Shown one piece after another: positions 26,596 to 36,772 of a stretch of DNA of 57,444 bases (positions are counted from its first letter, which is position 1; each line of letters starts with the position of its first letter). Location: positions 1-57,444 of the forward strand of contig NZ_JACHGQ010000014.1 in the NCBI RefSeq assembly GCF_014202395.1, given 5' to 3'. The position numbers and the translations under genes are program-made. Under the pieces are notes generated by a model. The model did not search any database, was not told the DNA's origin, and worked only from the letters and a program-made list of their open reading frames with translations. This DNA comes from Histophilus somni. Its GTDB lineage: Bacteria > Pseudomonadota > Gammaproteobacteria > Enterobacterales > Pasteurellaceae.

Positions 26596-27678
26596 CTATT
26601 TACATTGTGCTTTAAAGCGTAATAAATGATCCAATAAAACAATAGCCATCATCGCCTCAGCAATTGGAACAGCTCTTATTCCCACACAAGGATCATGCCG
26701 TCCCTTAGTAATCACGTCAACAGGCTCATTATTTAAATTCACTGAACGCCCTACAACGGTAATACTCGAAGTAGGCTTTAACGCAATGGTAGCGATAATC
26801 GGTTGCCCAGAGCTAATCCCGCCCAAAATACCGCCGGCATGGTTGGAACAAAACCCCTCCGGTGTCATTTCATCACGATGTTCCGTTCCTTTTTGTTCAA
26901 CAACTGCAAAACCGTCACCAATTTCGACCGCCTTTACCGCATTAATTCCCATGAGAGCATGAGCTAAATCCGCATCTAAACGATCAAAAACAGGCTCGCC
27001 TAAACCGACAGGCACATGTTCAGCAACAATAGTTAATTTCGCCCCAATAGAATTTCCTGCCTTTTTCAATTCTCGGATCAATTCATCAAATTTTTCCACC
27101 GCACTTTCATCGGGACAAAAAAATGGATTGCTATTTACTTTCGCCCAATCAATTTTACTCACATCGGCTACCACTTGCGGATCAATTTTTATCTCACCGA
27201 TTTGTGATAAATAACCTCGTACTTCAATACCAAAATACTCACGCAAATATTTTTTAGCAATTGCCCCCGCAGCTACACGCATCACTGTTTCACGTGCAGA
27301 AGATCGCCCTCCGCCACGGTAATCACGTAAACCATATTTTTGCTGGTAAGTAAAATCAGCATGCCCCGGACGAAAACGATCTTTTATTTCACCATAGTCT
27401 TGCGAACGTTGGTCGGTATTTTTAATTATCATACCGATACTTGTTCCTGTGGTTTTTCCGTCAAACACACCGGACAAAATTTGTACTTTATCCTCTTCAC
27501 GGCGTGGCGTAGTATATTTTGAAGTTCCCGGTTTACGACGGTCCAAATCCGGCTGAATATCATCTTCGGATAAAGCAAGTCCGGGCGGCATACCGTCTAC
27601 AATGCAGCCCAACGCAATACCATGGGATTCTCCAAATGTCGTTACCCTGAAAAGTTGCCCAATACTATTTCCCGCCAT
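26596..27678 (-). CDS. aroC: Chorismate synthase
   Basis: Last step of the shikimate pathway: EPSP to chorismate, using reduced FMN. Signatures are visible: [18 protein letters not shown] at the N-terminus, [34 protein letters not shown], and [17 protein letters not shown] near the end. 360 residues, normal. It lies between mscK and mepA, short gaps on both sides. Confidence 0.98.
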   Translation of the reverse strand: MAGNSIGQLFRVTTFGESHGIALGCIVDGMPPGLALSEDDIQPDLDRRKPGTSKYTTPRREEDKVQILSGVFDGKTTGTSIGMIIKNTDQRSQDYGEIKDRFRPGHADFTYQQKYGLRDYRGGGRSSARETVMRVAAGAIAKKYLREYFGIEVRGYLSQIGEIKIDPQVVADVSKIDWAKVNSNPFFCPDESAVEKFDELIRELKKAGNSIGAKLTIVAEHVPVGLGEPVFDRLDADLAHALMGINAVKAVEIGDGFAVVEQKGTEHRDEMTPEGFCSNHAGGILGGISSGQPIIATIALKPTSSITVVGRSVNLNNEPVDVITKGRHDPCVGIRAVPIAEAMMAIVLLDHLLRFKAQCK

Positions 27679-27693
27679 ATTTTTTTATTCCTT

Positions 27694-30600
27694 TTATCTT
27701 TGTAAATTCTCTGAAAGTACTTTTACTTCTTCATTTGTTGTTTGATTTTTAATAAATACATCCAACTGATTAAATGCAATTTCAATATTATGTTGTGCAA
27801 ATAGTTCATTAATACGACGATTTAAAAAGTCTTGTGTAGTCATACGATCTGACAATTTACCCACATAAACCCGCAATTCGTGATCTAATGTACTTGCACC
27901 AAACGCTATAAAATAAGCAGACGGTTCCGGTTCTTTTAAAACCGTAGGTGTTTCATACGCTGCCTGCAACAACAACTTACGAACCAATTCTAAATCTGAA
28001 CCGTAAGCCACACCGACACCAATCACAACACGAGTCATAGAATTGGTCAATGCCCAATTCACAATTCGCTCTGTTACAAAGGCTTTATTGGGTACAATAA
28101 CTTCTTTCTTATCAGAATCGATAATTGTTGTGGAACGAATTCTAATTTTTGACACAGTTCCTGAAAAATTGTCAATTGTTACAAAATCACCAATCCGAAC
28201 AGGACGTTCAAATAAAATAATGATACCTGATACAAAGTTAGCAAAGATCTCCTGTAAACCAAAACCTAAACCAACAGAAAGTGCGGCAAATAACCATTGT
28301 AATTTTGACCATGACATACCCAAAGTAGAGAATGCCATAGCACTACCGATTGCAATGATAAAATAAATCAGTAAAGTTGTTATGGTGTAAGGTGTTCCTT
28401 GTGAGAAATTAACTCTTGAAAAAATTAATACTTCCAATACCCCACCAATATTTCGCACTAAAGCATACGTGATGCCTAAAATAATCAGTGCTAATAACAA
28501 ATTCCACAGGGTAATAGTTTCAATAACTGTACCAACTTCTGTTATGGCAGTTTGTTTCCATAACGTTACGCCTTCCAAATAATAAGCTACCGTAATTAAA
28601 TCAGACCAAACCCAATAGAACATACCGATTAAGCCGACGAGTAAAACTAAATCCATCACTCGCAAAACTTGATCCTTAACGGCTGAAATTGCTAAAACTT
28701 CCTCTTGTGTATTAAGGTTAAACTCTTCTTTATCCACCACATCTTGAGATTGTACCTGTGTTTTCTTTTGTTTTTCTTGCAAACGACGATAAGCTAAACG
28801 ACGAGCAGAAATAGTAAATCCTCTATACACTATATTGCGAATTACTATCCATATCATCAAAGCAAAATAAGAAGACATCAAATGATCCATCAAATTTAAC
28901 GTAGTGTAGTAATAACCTAAAACTACCAACACAATGAGAATAATAGGAGAGAGTAGCAACACAATACGGAAAACTTTTAGGAAAGGTTTTTTTTCTGAGT
29001 TTTTTTCATAAGCTTGGACTGCATAACGCATACGAGGTCCAATAATAAACAGTGAAATAACTAAGACCGCAATTGTCATCAATTGACCAATCACATCATT
29101 AGCAATTCCTCCATCTAAATAAGTAAACATAGAGGCATTAAGCCAAAGAACAGTAATCCATACTGATCGTTTCATCACATTGGAAAAAAGCTCTACATTA
29201 TATTTAGGCATACTAAAATGACGATAAGCAAGGCCATTTGGGCGTAACATCGCTAACATAAAAGCGAAAAGCCACCAATAACCCGACATTCTTACTGACC
29301 ACAACCAGAATTTTTCAGGATCATTAAAACAAATAAAAGTAATAACAATTAAACCGACTAAGACAACTAACGTCATCGGTAAACAAAGAATAATCGTCCA
29401 AAAAACAGCTTCCGGAGTGTAAAGCTGTCTATCTTCCTGTAACGTATTAATTTTGCTATTAATATAATTCAACCGTTGCTTAATTTTTTCTTTACGCCAA
29501 GAAATAAAAAAGGCGATGGATAAAAGGAAAACAATTAACGCAGTGGCAGAAATAATATTATCTTGCCAATTGTTGAAATTAAATTGCGTACGAATATCCT
29601 CCAATTCTATTTTTAGTAGTGAAGGAAAATGCTTAACCCAATCCAAATCAATAGGTGTATTACTCTTAACCCAGAAACTTTGTTGTTGGAGTTTTTCTTG
29701 TAAAGTATCACTAATTAAATTGACTTGTTTTTGATTTAATTCAATATTGATTGAAAGATTGAGTTGATCATTTAAAATAGACACCAAATCAGAAATACCC
29801 TTCTGACGCTCCCGTAAAATTTTGCTGAGCTGTGCGTGTTCAGCTATTCCAAAAGTAACCCCTTGCTTTCTTTCTATATTGGAAATATAACCGTCAATAT
29901 CATAAAGGCTATCTCTTAACTCCGTTAAATCGAAAATTTTCACACGTAAATCGGCAATTTGATTTGATAATCCTGTAATCATCCTATCGTGCGGTAATAA
30001 TTGCTTTTGCTTATTAATAATTCGAGATAAAACTAAAGTTCCCTGTAAAGCACTAATTTGTTCATTAATATTACGTTCAGTTTGTTGCAAATTATCCAAA
30101 ACAGATTTAATACGCAAATTGTCTTGCGACAAAGCGTTCAGCTTAGTTGTTTGTTCCACTAAATCTTGTCCAATCTGAATATTAATTTGTTGTTGCTGAA
30201 CTAATAACGGATTACCCTCTGCTTCCTTTTGAGTTTGTTTTAGTTGCTCCACATGTTGCTCAGTTTGCACTAATTTACGTCGATTAATTTCTGTCTGTAA
30301 CGCAGTTTGCGTAGCTTGTAAATGCTGTTGGACAAGATTTTTCAATTCCAATTGCAAAGTATAAAGTGCGGTGAGTTCATTATTCCCTTGTAATACAGTT
30401 TGATTGTAGTCATTTTGTAATTCAATTAACGCACTTTCTGTAGCTAATTTATTTTGCTCCTCAGGTGCAATATCAACACTAAAAGACAATTTATCAATTT
30501 CTTGTGTACGAACAATATTGGCACTTAACGCACTTTGTGCCCGCTCTGTTGCAGAATGTTGATTAACTAACTGTGCATTAGCTTGTACTAAATCAGCTTG

Positions 30601-30990
30601 AACTTGTTGTAATTCGGATTGTATCTTTGCTAAGTTATCCTCTAATTGCTCGATGGACAAATTATCAAAATCACGAACAACAAACGCCTCTTTTAATGTA
30701 GTGATTTCCTCTCTGATGTTTTTTTGCTCATTTGGTGCATCTTGAATCAGTTTTTGTAACTTTAGATTGTCTTCTTTCTGTTTTGCTATTTTTCCTAAGA
30801 GAAACAATGTTTCTTCCAAGTTTTGCACCGCACTTTTATCTTCTTGCTGGGGGTGTTCGATTTTTTTAATCTCATCAAGTCGCATCTTTACATCATTTTC
30901 GGTCAAAATTGCTCCTGCCAGTGCAAACTGAGCTAAAGAGAATAAGCCAATCATGACAACTTGTTTGAATTTATTTTTTATCTTCTTCAT
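27694..30990 (-). CDS. mscK: Mechanosensitive channel, MscK/KefA-type
   Basis: Large MscS-superfamily channel that vents solutes on hypo-osmotic shock. Signal-like N-terminus, then a ~450-residue periplasmic coiled-coil rich in Gln/Glu. A multi-helix membrane region follows (~485-860), and the MscS core (SVGLGFGLQEIFANFVSGIIIL, with the pore helix) fills the last ~230 residues. 1098 residues, close to E. coli MscK (1120). Its start is 2 bp after the menE stop and aroC follows by 15 bp, so it is within an operon. Confidence 0.92.
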   Translation of the reverse strand: MKKIKNKFKQVVMIGLFSLAQFALAGAILTENDVKMRLDEIKKIEHPQQEDKSAVQNLEETLFLLGKIAKQKEDNLKLQKLIQDAPNEQKNIREEITTLKEAFVVRDFDNLSIEQLEDNLAKIQSELQQVQADLVQANAQLVNQHSATERAQSALSANIVRTQEIDKLSFSVDIAPEEQNKLATESALIELQNDYNQTVLQGNNELTALYTLQLELKNLVQQHLQATQTALQTEINRRKLVQTEQHVEQLKQTQKEAEGNPLLVQQQQINIQIGQDLVEQTTKLNALSQDNLRIKSVLDNLQQTERNINEQISALQGTLVLSRIINKQKQLLPHDRMITGLSNQIADLRVKIFDLTELRDSLYDIDGYISNIERKQGVTFGIAEHAQLSKILRERQKGISDLVSILNDQLNLSINIELNQKQVNLISDTLQEKLQQQSFWVKSNTPIDLDWVKHFPSLLKIELEDIRTQFNFNNWQDNIISATALIVFLLSIAFFISWRKEKIKQRLNYINSKINTLQEDRQLYTPEAVFWTIILCLPMTLVVLVGLIVITFICFNDPEKFWLWSVRMSGYWWLFAFMLAMLRPNGLAYRHFSMPKYNVELFSNVMKRSVWITVLWLNASMFTYLDGGIANDVIGQLMTIAVLVISLFIIGPRMRYAVQAYEKNSEKKPFLKVFRIVLLLSPIILIVLVVLGYYYTTLNLMDHLMSSYFALMIWIVIRNIVYRGFTISARRLAYRRLQEKQKKTQVQSQDVVDKEEFNLNTQEEVLAISAVKDQVLRVMDLVLLVGLIGMFYWVWSDLITVAYYLEGVTLWKQTAITEVGTVIETITLWNLLLALIILGITYALVRNIGGVLEVLIFSRVNFSQGTPYTITTLLIYFIIAIGSAMAFSTLGMSWSKLQWLFAALSVGLGFGLQEIFANFVSGIIILFERPVRIGDFVTIDNFSGTVSKIRIRSTTIIDSDKKEVIVPNKAFVTERIVNWALTNSMTRVVIGVGVAYGSDLELVRKLLLQAAYETPTVLKEPEPSAYFIAFGASTLDHELRVYVGKLSDRMTTQDFLNRRINELFAQHNIEIAFNQLDVFIKNQTTNEEVKVLSENLQR

Positions 30991-30992
30991 AC

Positions 30993-32399
30993 TTACTTTC
31001 CTAATAAACGAGTTAGCTCAGACTTTAACTGATGACGAGAAATTTTGATATTTCCTTGTGATTGCAACAGCAATGGAAAATATTGAATAGGTTGCTTAAA
31101 CTTTTCCAATTTATCCGCTAACCAAATATGTAATTCATGTACTGCCTGTTCAGAAAAAACATCGTGAAATTTAATCATTGCCACCGGTCTTTGTCCGAAT
31201 TCAACATCATCAATGGGCAATACAAAAACCTGTGCAACCGTTTCATTCTGTCCAATAATTTGTTCAATTTCTTCCGGTTGAATATTTTCCCCACCGGAGA
31301 TAAACATATTATCTAAGCGTCCTAAAATGTGCAATTCATTATCTTGCCAAATACCTTTATCTTTTGTGGCAAACCAACCCTGTTCATTCAGTAAAGAACA
31401 AATTTTACCTTGTTGCCAATAACCCAAAGCAAGACCGGCACCTCGTACCCAAATCTCATCACAAACTAACCGCACTTCACGCCCCGCTAACGGCTGCCCT
31501 ACTCCACGTTTACCATCACTCAATTTTGCACAAACCGTTGAAGCCATTTCTGTCATACCGTAGCCGGTGTAACTTTTTATACTGTATTGTGCCAACTTCT
31601 CAGTCAACTGCGTAGGAATTTGCGTACCGCCTAACAAAATATGCTGTGTGTAACGTGGGAGAGTAGGATTTTGTTGCCAATAATCGAATAAACGTTGAAG
31701 TTGCGTCGGTACTAACGAACAATGACTTGCCTGACTAACAGAAAAATAAAAATCCTCTTGCGGTAAATGCAATTCTGCACCGCTTACCAACCAACGCCAA
31801 ATAATCCCCTGTCCGGAAACATGAAATAAAGGCAAAGATAAAAGCCAACTGTTTTTTGCACTGAATTGGGTTAACTCACAAACGCCAATCGCATTATCTA
31901 AATGCCCCTGCAAACTATGTACAACCGCCTTCGGTAAACCACTTGATCCTGAAGTTAAAGTTAAAGTTGCCACAGCCTGCAAATCCATTTTAACTTCAGT
32001 TTCAGGTAAAACATCTACATATTGCGTACAGTCGCTCACAGAAAGTGCGGTCAAATTTTGCATATTTTTAAACAGGAAAGCAGTCCTATTAAAAATAAAA
32101 TCACATTGATAACATTCTGCGATATGCTGAATTTTATCGGCAGGAAAACTCGGATTAACACCTAAAACTCTTGCTCCCAACTGAATTGTTGCCAAATAAG
32201 CCAACAATAATGAAAAATCATTTTTACCACATAACAACACGCCCGAACCTGCTTTAACACCTTGTTGCTGAAAAAGTAGAGATTGCCGATTGATTAAAGA
32301 ACAAAGTTGTTGCCAAGTAAAGACTTCACCTTGCGAGTTTCGCAAGGCTATTTTTGATTGAAATAAGGGAGTGAGTGCATATTTATGCCAAAAGAACAT
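30993..32399 (-). CDS. menE: o-Succinylbenzoate--CoA ligase
   Basis: Adenylate-forming enzyme of menaquinone synthesis. P-loop TLTSGSSGLPKAVVHS near residue 150. Other acyl-CoA synthetase motifs are YGMTEMAST and GRLDNMFISGGENIQPEEIE. 468 residues, typical for MenE. Genes for the rest of the menaquinone pathway are not in the window. It lies between seqA and mscK with 2-bp gaps, a placement shared with H. influenzae. Confidence 0.92.
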   Translation of the reverse strand: MFFWHKYALTPLFQSKIALRNSQGEVFTWQQLCSLINRQSLLFQQQGVKAGSGVLLCGKNDFSLLLAYLATIQLGARVLGVNPSFPADKIQHIAECYQCDFIFNRTAFLFKNMQNLTALSVSDCTQYVDVLPETEVKMDLQAVATLTLTSGSSGLPKAVVHSLQGHLDNAIGVCELTQFSAKNSWLLSLPLFHVSGQGIIWRWLVSGAELHLPQEDFYFSVSQASHCSLVPTQLQRLFDYWQQNPTLPRYTQHILLGGTQIPTQLTEKLAQYSIKSYTGYGMTEMASTVCAKLSDGKRGVGQPLAGREVRLVCDEIWVRGAGLALGYWQQGKICSLLNEQGWFATKDKGIWQDNELHILGRLDNMFISGGENIQPEEIEQIIGQNETVAQVFVLPIDDVEFGQRPVAMIKFHDVFSEQAVHELHIWLADKLEKFKQPIQYFPLLLQSQGNIKISRHQLKSELTRLLGK

Positions 32400-32401
32400 C
32401 G

Positions 32402-33016
32402 CTAATTCGTCACAAAAAAAGATCTAACTTCTTCAATAAGTTCTTGTGGTAAATGCATAGATTGCATCGCACTTTCCAACATCAACATTTTTCGACCGCT
32501 ATTAGTATTAGTGATCACCCAAAACGGAGTGTCGGGAATTTGTTTCGGTTTTGTATGGTTACCCGCTACCAGTAAAGTAGCCTCATCACGTGCGAAATAA
32601 ACTCTTGTGCGACCTTGCAAACTTTCCGTTGCCAATGCAAAACTTTCCGGATTAGTGCGGTAAAGTGTACGCAACAAGCTCAAAAAACGCACAACAGCTT
32701 TCGTTTCTTGCTGGAATTCTTCTGAATATAAAAGATTTCTTACTTTATCAACAATTTTCTGAATAGCTTCATCAGACTGCTTTTTGACAGGAATATTTAT
32801 TAATTCGTTCGTTTGAACTTCCTGTTCGCTTTCTATACAAGTGTTTGGTAAAATCGCTTCTGTAGATACATTTTCCGAATTTTGTACCGCACTTGCTACG
32901 TTAGAATAAGGAAGATTTAACAAACGGCGTAAAATATCAGACGCACTTTCACCGATAGACTTCGTTTGACCGGCAATATACTGATAAAGCTCTTCGTCAA
33001 CTTCAATAATTTTCAT
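32402..33016 (-). CDS. seqA: Replication initiation inhibitor SeqA
   Basis: Binds hemimethylated GATC clusters, sequesters oriC and limits re-initiation. N-terminal oligomerisation domain (MKIIEVDEELYQYIAGQTKS, ESASDILRRLL). Linker rich in Asn/Glu/Val. The C-terminal DNA-binding domain holds LYRTNPESFALA and LQGRTRVYFA. 204 residues against 181 in E. coli; the extra length is in the linker. It implies Dam methylation in the host. First gene of the leftward seven-gene run, divergent from the esterase gene. Confidence 0.94.
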   Translation of the reverse strand: MKIIEVDEELYQYIAGQTKSIGESASDILRRLLNLPYSNVASAVQNSENVSTEAILPNTCIESEQEVQTNELINIPVKKQSDEAIQKIVDKVRNLLYSEEFQQETKAVVRFLSLLRTLYRTNPESFALATESLQGRTRVYFARDEATLLVAGNHTKPKQIPDTPFWVITNTNSGRKMLMLESAMQSMHLPQELIEEVRSFFVTN

Positions 33017-33121
33017 AACCGAACTCCTTTTACATTACAAGCCTACAAGAGATTTCTACTTGATCTATTTGAATTTTTCGCACATTATAACGATTTCTTT
33101 ACAAATACACACGCAAAAATT

Positions 33122-33901
33122 ATGCCCACGACTAAATTACTCAATTACCAATTTAACGCCATAAACAACTCGCAAATCTCCCCCACTCTTGTTTTCATTC
33201 ACGGTTTATTTGGTGATATGAATAATCTTGGTGTCATTGCTCGTGCTTTTTCCGAAAAATACCCTATTTTACGTCTTGATTTACGTAATCATGGACAAAG
33301 TTTTCATAGTGAAGAAATGAACTATCAGCTGATGGCGGAAGATGTTCTACAAGTCATTGCTCATTTGAATTTAACCAACGTTATTTTAATTGGGCATTCT
33401 ATGGGTGGAAAAACAGCGATGAAATGTGCAATGCTACGACCGCACTTAATAGAAAAACTCATCGTGATTGATATTGCACCGGTTAATTACGGTAACAATG
33501 AGCATGACAGTGTATTTGCGGGACTTTTTGCCGTAAGTAAAGCACAATCGGAAACTCGTCAACAAGCAAAACAATTACTGGCTAACTATATTCCACAAGA
33601 AAGCGTACAGCAATTTATGCTCAAGTCTTTCGATGCACAAGCAAAAGAAAAATTTCGCTTTAATCTCACCGCACTTAAACAAAATTACGCCAATATTATG
33701 AATTGGGAAAAAGGATTTTTTGACAAACCAACACTGTTTATCCGAGGTGGATTATCGAATTACATTTTGCCGGAATACAGTGAACAAATTCTCGCTCAAT
33801 TTCCACAAGCGACCTCTTTTACAATCAATGGAAGTGGGCATTGGGTACATGCTGAAAAAGCGGATTTTGTGATTAGATCAATTCAGCGTTTTTTGTCATA
33901 A
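33122..33901 (+). CDS. Alpha/beta-hydrolase esterase (YbfF-like)
   Basis: Serine esterase with short acyl-ester preference in E. coli YbfF. Oxyanion region HGLFGDMNN, nucleophile elbow GHSMGGK, catalytic His in GSGHWVHAEKA near the end. Start set at 33122 (MPTTKLLNYQF), giving 259 residues as expected; the frame upstream runs into the seqA start region and is unlikely to be translated. Divergent from seqA, as in E. coli and H. influenzae. Confidence 0.92.
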   Translation: MPTTKLLNYQFNAINNSQISPTLVFIHGLFGDMNNLGVIARAFSEKYPILRLDLRNHGQSFHSEEMNYQLMAEDVLQVIAHLNLTNVILIGHSMGGKTAMKCAMLRPHLIEKLIVIDIAPVNYGNNEHDSVFAGLFAVSKAQSETRQQAKQLLANYIPQESVQQFMLKSFDAQAKEKFRFNLTALKQNYANIMNWEKGFFDKPTLFIRGGLSNYILPEYSEQILAQFPQATSFTINGSGHWVHAEKADFVIRSIQRFLS

Positions 33902-34323
33902 AAATTCTCATGTTTACTTGATCTATAGGGTTTAATTCACTTATAAATTGTGTTATAGTTCGCTTCAAATTTTGCTTGTAGCTTATCATTCTCAATTAGA
34001 ACCAGGCTAGAATTGATATATTTTTCAGTGGTTTGAAAACGGCTAAACAAGATGCAGATTGTATTACACTAAATCTGTTTGCGACGCTTCCCAAAGTAGG
34101 ACGCCTAGAACAAATTCACTGCTTCATGAACAACAGCTCCGAATAAACAAATGTAATCAACTTCAATGCGATAAATTTAGCATTTTAAAACGTATTGAGT
34201 AAAAGTTACATGCGGATTTAGTTCAGCAGTTAGAAGTCAGGCGTCTGAACAAGCGATTAGTCATTGAGAGTTAATTATAACGATCTTAAAAGATTATTTT
34301 AAAATTCAAGGAAATAGATAAAA
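33902..34323. other. 422-bp intergenic region upstream of fldA
   Basis: No intact gene. It has a possible promoter (TATAGT near 33953), a weak Fur-like sequence on the minus strand (TGAGAATGATAAGC, ~33981-33994) and several small inverted repeats. A 48-codon open stretch without a start (34000-34146) reads like protein (SGLKTAKQDADCITL). It may be a long leader, an undescribed small RNA or a decayed gene. Confidence 0.4.
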
Positions 34324-34848
34324 ATGGCTATTGTCGGTTTATTTTATGGTAGTGATACGGGTAATACTGAAAATATCGCTAAAATGATACAAAAACAATT
34401 AGGTTCGGAACTCATTGATATTCGTGATATTGCTAAAAGTAGTAAAGAAGACATTGAAAGCTATGATTTTTTAATGATCGGTATCCCAACTTGGTATTAT
34501 GGAGAAGCCCAATGTGACTGGGACGATTTCTTTCCAACCTTAGAAGAAATTGATTTTACCGATAAATTAGTCGCTATTTTTGGTTGTGGGGATCAAGAAG
34601 ACTATGCAGAGTATTTCTGTGATGCGATGGGTACGGTACGCAATATTATCGAACCCAAAGGTGCAATTATCGTTGGGCATTGGCCGACCGAAGGTTATAC
34701 TTTTGAGGTCTCGCAAGCCTTAGTTGATGACAATACATTCGTAGGTTTATGTATTGATGAAGATCGTCAACCAGAACTCACCGCAGAACGTGTAGAAAAA
34801 TGGGTTAAACAAGTGTATGACGAAATGTGTTTAGCTGAGCTGGCATAA
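34324..34848 (+). CDS. fldA: Flavodoxin I
   Basis: FMN electron carrier for radical enzymes and biosynthesis. Phosphate-binding loop GSDTGNTENIA at residues ~9-19. Flavin-stacking regions PTWYYGEAQCDW and GCGDQEDYAEYF. 174 residues, long-chain type. It precedes fur by 16 bp, a conserved pair in enterics and Pasteurellaceae. Confidence 0.97.
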   Translation: MAIVGLFYGSDTGNTENIAKMIQKQLGSELIDIRDIAKSSKEDIESYDFLMIGIPTWYYGEAQCDWDDFFPTLEEIDFTDKLVAIFGCGDQEDYAEYFCDAMGTVRNIIEPKGAIIVGHWPTEGYTFEVSQALVDDNTFVGLCIDEDRQPELTAERVEKWVKQVYDEMCLAELA

Positions 34849-34864
34849 AATTTGAGGAGCTACC

Positions 34865-35311
34865 ATGTCTGAAGAAAATATCAAGCTACTAAAAAAAGCA
34901 GGTTTAAAAATTACAGAACCACGCTTAACAATTTTGTCTCTAATGCAAGAAAGTAGAGGCACAATGCAACATTTCTCCGCCGAAGATGTCTATAAAATGT
35001 TGCTGGAACAAGGTAAAGATATTGGTTTAGCCACTGTTTATCGTGTACTTAACCAATTTGATGAGGCAAATATTCTTATTCGCCATAACTTTGAAGGTAA
35101 CAAATCTGTTTTTGAATTAGCACCGGAAGAACATCATGATCACATTATTTGTGTCGATTGTGGCAAAGTGTTTGAATTTAATGATGAAGTTATCGAAAAA
35201 CGCCAACGTGAAATCAGTGCGGAACATGGCATCAAATTAAAAACACACAATCTGTATCTTTACGGAAAATGTAGCAATGTACAAAACTGTGATGAAAGTG
35301 GCAAAAAATAA
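34865..35311 (+). CDS. fur: Ferric uptake regulator Fur
   Basis: Iron-responsive repressor. Winged helix ~1-80 (TEPRLTILSLM, GLATVYRVLNQF). Metal sites include HHDHIICVDCG, with the CxxC structural zinc pair, and a second Cys pair in CSNVQNC at the C-terminus. 148 residues, typical. AGGAG precedes the ATG. Co-transcribed with fldA and followed by a strong terminator. Confidence 0.97.
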   Translation: MSEENIKLLKKAGLKITEPRLTILSLMQESRGTMQHFSAEDVYKMLLEQGKDIGLATVYRVLNQFDEANILIRHNFEGNKSVFELAPEEHHDHIICVDCGKVFEFNDEVIEKRQREISAEHGIKLKTHNLYLYGKCSNVQNCDESGKK

Positions 35312-35396
35312 AATTCAAGCAAGTCTATCAAGAAAATAAGAGGCATAAGCTCCCGAATTAAAAGTTTTTCTTGTCTAAAAAAACAGTACAGCAAAC

Positions 35397-35424
35397 AAAA
35401 GAGTGGGAATCCCACTCTTTTATT
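35397..35424 (+). terminator. fldA-fur terminator
   Basis: 11-bp stem AAAAGAGTGGG / CCCACTCTTTT with the 3-base loop AAT and T-rich tail. It also lies beyond the end of the convergent thrC. Confidence 0.85.
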
Positions 35425-35482
35425 ATATGTACATAAAATCGAAACTTTCCGACTTTCAACCGCACTTTTAATTTAAAATGCT

Positions 35483-36760
35483 TTATTTTTTTAATAAATA
35501 AGCACGTAATTGAGCGAAGTCATTTTCCATTTCATCAGAAAGCAATGGCAATTTGTTGTACCTATCCAATGTTTCTGGAAGCACAAGCTCGAGACTTAAA
35601 ATACGCTCAACGTTTTCCTTGAATTTTGCCGGATGTGCCGTACAAAGGAAAATACCCGTTTCATTAACCTGTAATTGATTTTTTAGCACCTGATACGCAA
35701 TAGCCCCATGCGGTTCGCATAAATAACCTTTGGCATATTGTGCCTGCAAGGTTTTTTCTGTTTCCTCATCACTCAATGCACCTGAACCCAATTCACTTAA
35801 AGACCAGCCGTTACATTTAAATAATTCTTCTACACGAGACCAGTTATTCGGTTGGCTCACATCCATTGCATTGGAAAGAGTCGCAACTGTTGTATGAGGC
35901 TGCCATTTTCCGCTATTCAAATAGCGAGGAACGGTATCATTGGCATTGGTTGCCGCAATAAAGCGTTTGATTGGTAAGCCTAAAGTTTTGGCAATTAATC
36001 CCGCTGTTAAGTTACCGAAATTACCGCTCGGCACAGAAATAACAATGTCTTGACGGATTTCTTTCGGTAACTGTGCAACCGCCTCAAAATAATAACAAAC
36101 TTGTGCCAACAAGCGACTGATATTAATCGAATTCGCAGAGTTTAAACCAACAGCTTGACGAAGTTCTTCATCATCAAAGGCTTGTTTCACCAATGCTTGA
36201 CAAGCATCAAAATCACCGTTTATCGCAACAGTTCGAATATTCCCGCCAAGTGTACAAAATAATTTTTCTTGTAACGGACTTATTTTACCTTTTGGATATA
36301 AAATCACTACCTCAATATTTTCTAAGCCATAGAAAGCATGTGCAACCGCAGCACCGGTATCGCCAGAAGTAGCAGTTAAAATAGTAATTTTACTGTCGCC
36401 ACGCACAACCGCTAAGGCTTGTGCCATAAAACGTCCTCCAAAGTCTTTAAAAGCTAACGTGGGGCCGTGGAATAATTCTAAGGCATAGATATTATCTTCT
36501 ACTTTGACCATCGGTGCCGGAAATGTAAAGGCATTTTTTACCATTGCACTAATAGTTTCTTGTGACAATTCCGCACCAATTAAAGCAGTTAAAATCTTTT
36601 GACTGCGTTCAACCAAAGGCAAAGATAAAAGGCTATCAATGTCGTCAAAGTGCGGTAATTTTTCAGGAAAAAATAAGCCCTGATCTTTTCCTAAACCTTG
36701 ACGCACAGCTTGTGAAAAACTTACTTGTTGTTCCGGATGTTTAATATTATATAAATTCAT
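35483..36760 (-). CDS. thrC: Threonine synthase
   Basis: PLP enzyme converting O-phosphohomoserine to threonine. PLP lysine motif HGPTLAFKDFGGRF. Phosphate-binding TATSGDTGAAVAHAF and SVPSGNFGNLTAG. 425 residues, the E. coli-type size. Last gene of thrABC, 12 bp after thrB. Confidence 0.97.
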   Translation of the reverse strand: MNLYNIKHPEQQVSFSQAVRQGLGKDQGLFFPEKLPHFDDIDSLLSLPLVERSQKILTALIGAELSQETISAMVKNAFTFPAPMVKVEDNIYALELFHGPTLAFKDFGGRFMAQALAVVRGDSKITILTATSGDTGAAVAHAFYGLENIEVVILYPKGKISPLQEKLFCTLGGNIRTVAINGDFDACQALVKQAFDDEELRQAVGLNSANSINISRLLAQVCYYFEAVAQLPKEIRQDIVISVPSGNFGNLTAGLIAKTLGLPIKRFIAATNANDTVPRYLNSGKWQPHTTVATLSNAMDVSQPNNWSRVEELFKCNGWSLSELGSGALSDEETEKTLQAQYAKGYLCEPHGAIAYQVLKNQLQVNETGIFLCTAHPAKFKENVERILSLELVLPETLDRYNKLPLLSDEMENDFAQLRAYLLKK

Positions 36761-36772
36761 AACTTGTTCTCG

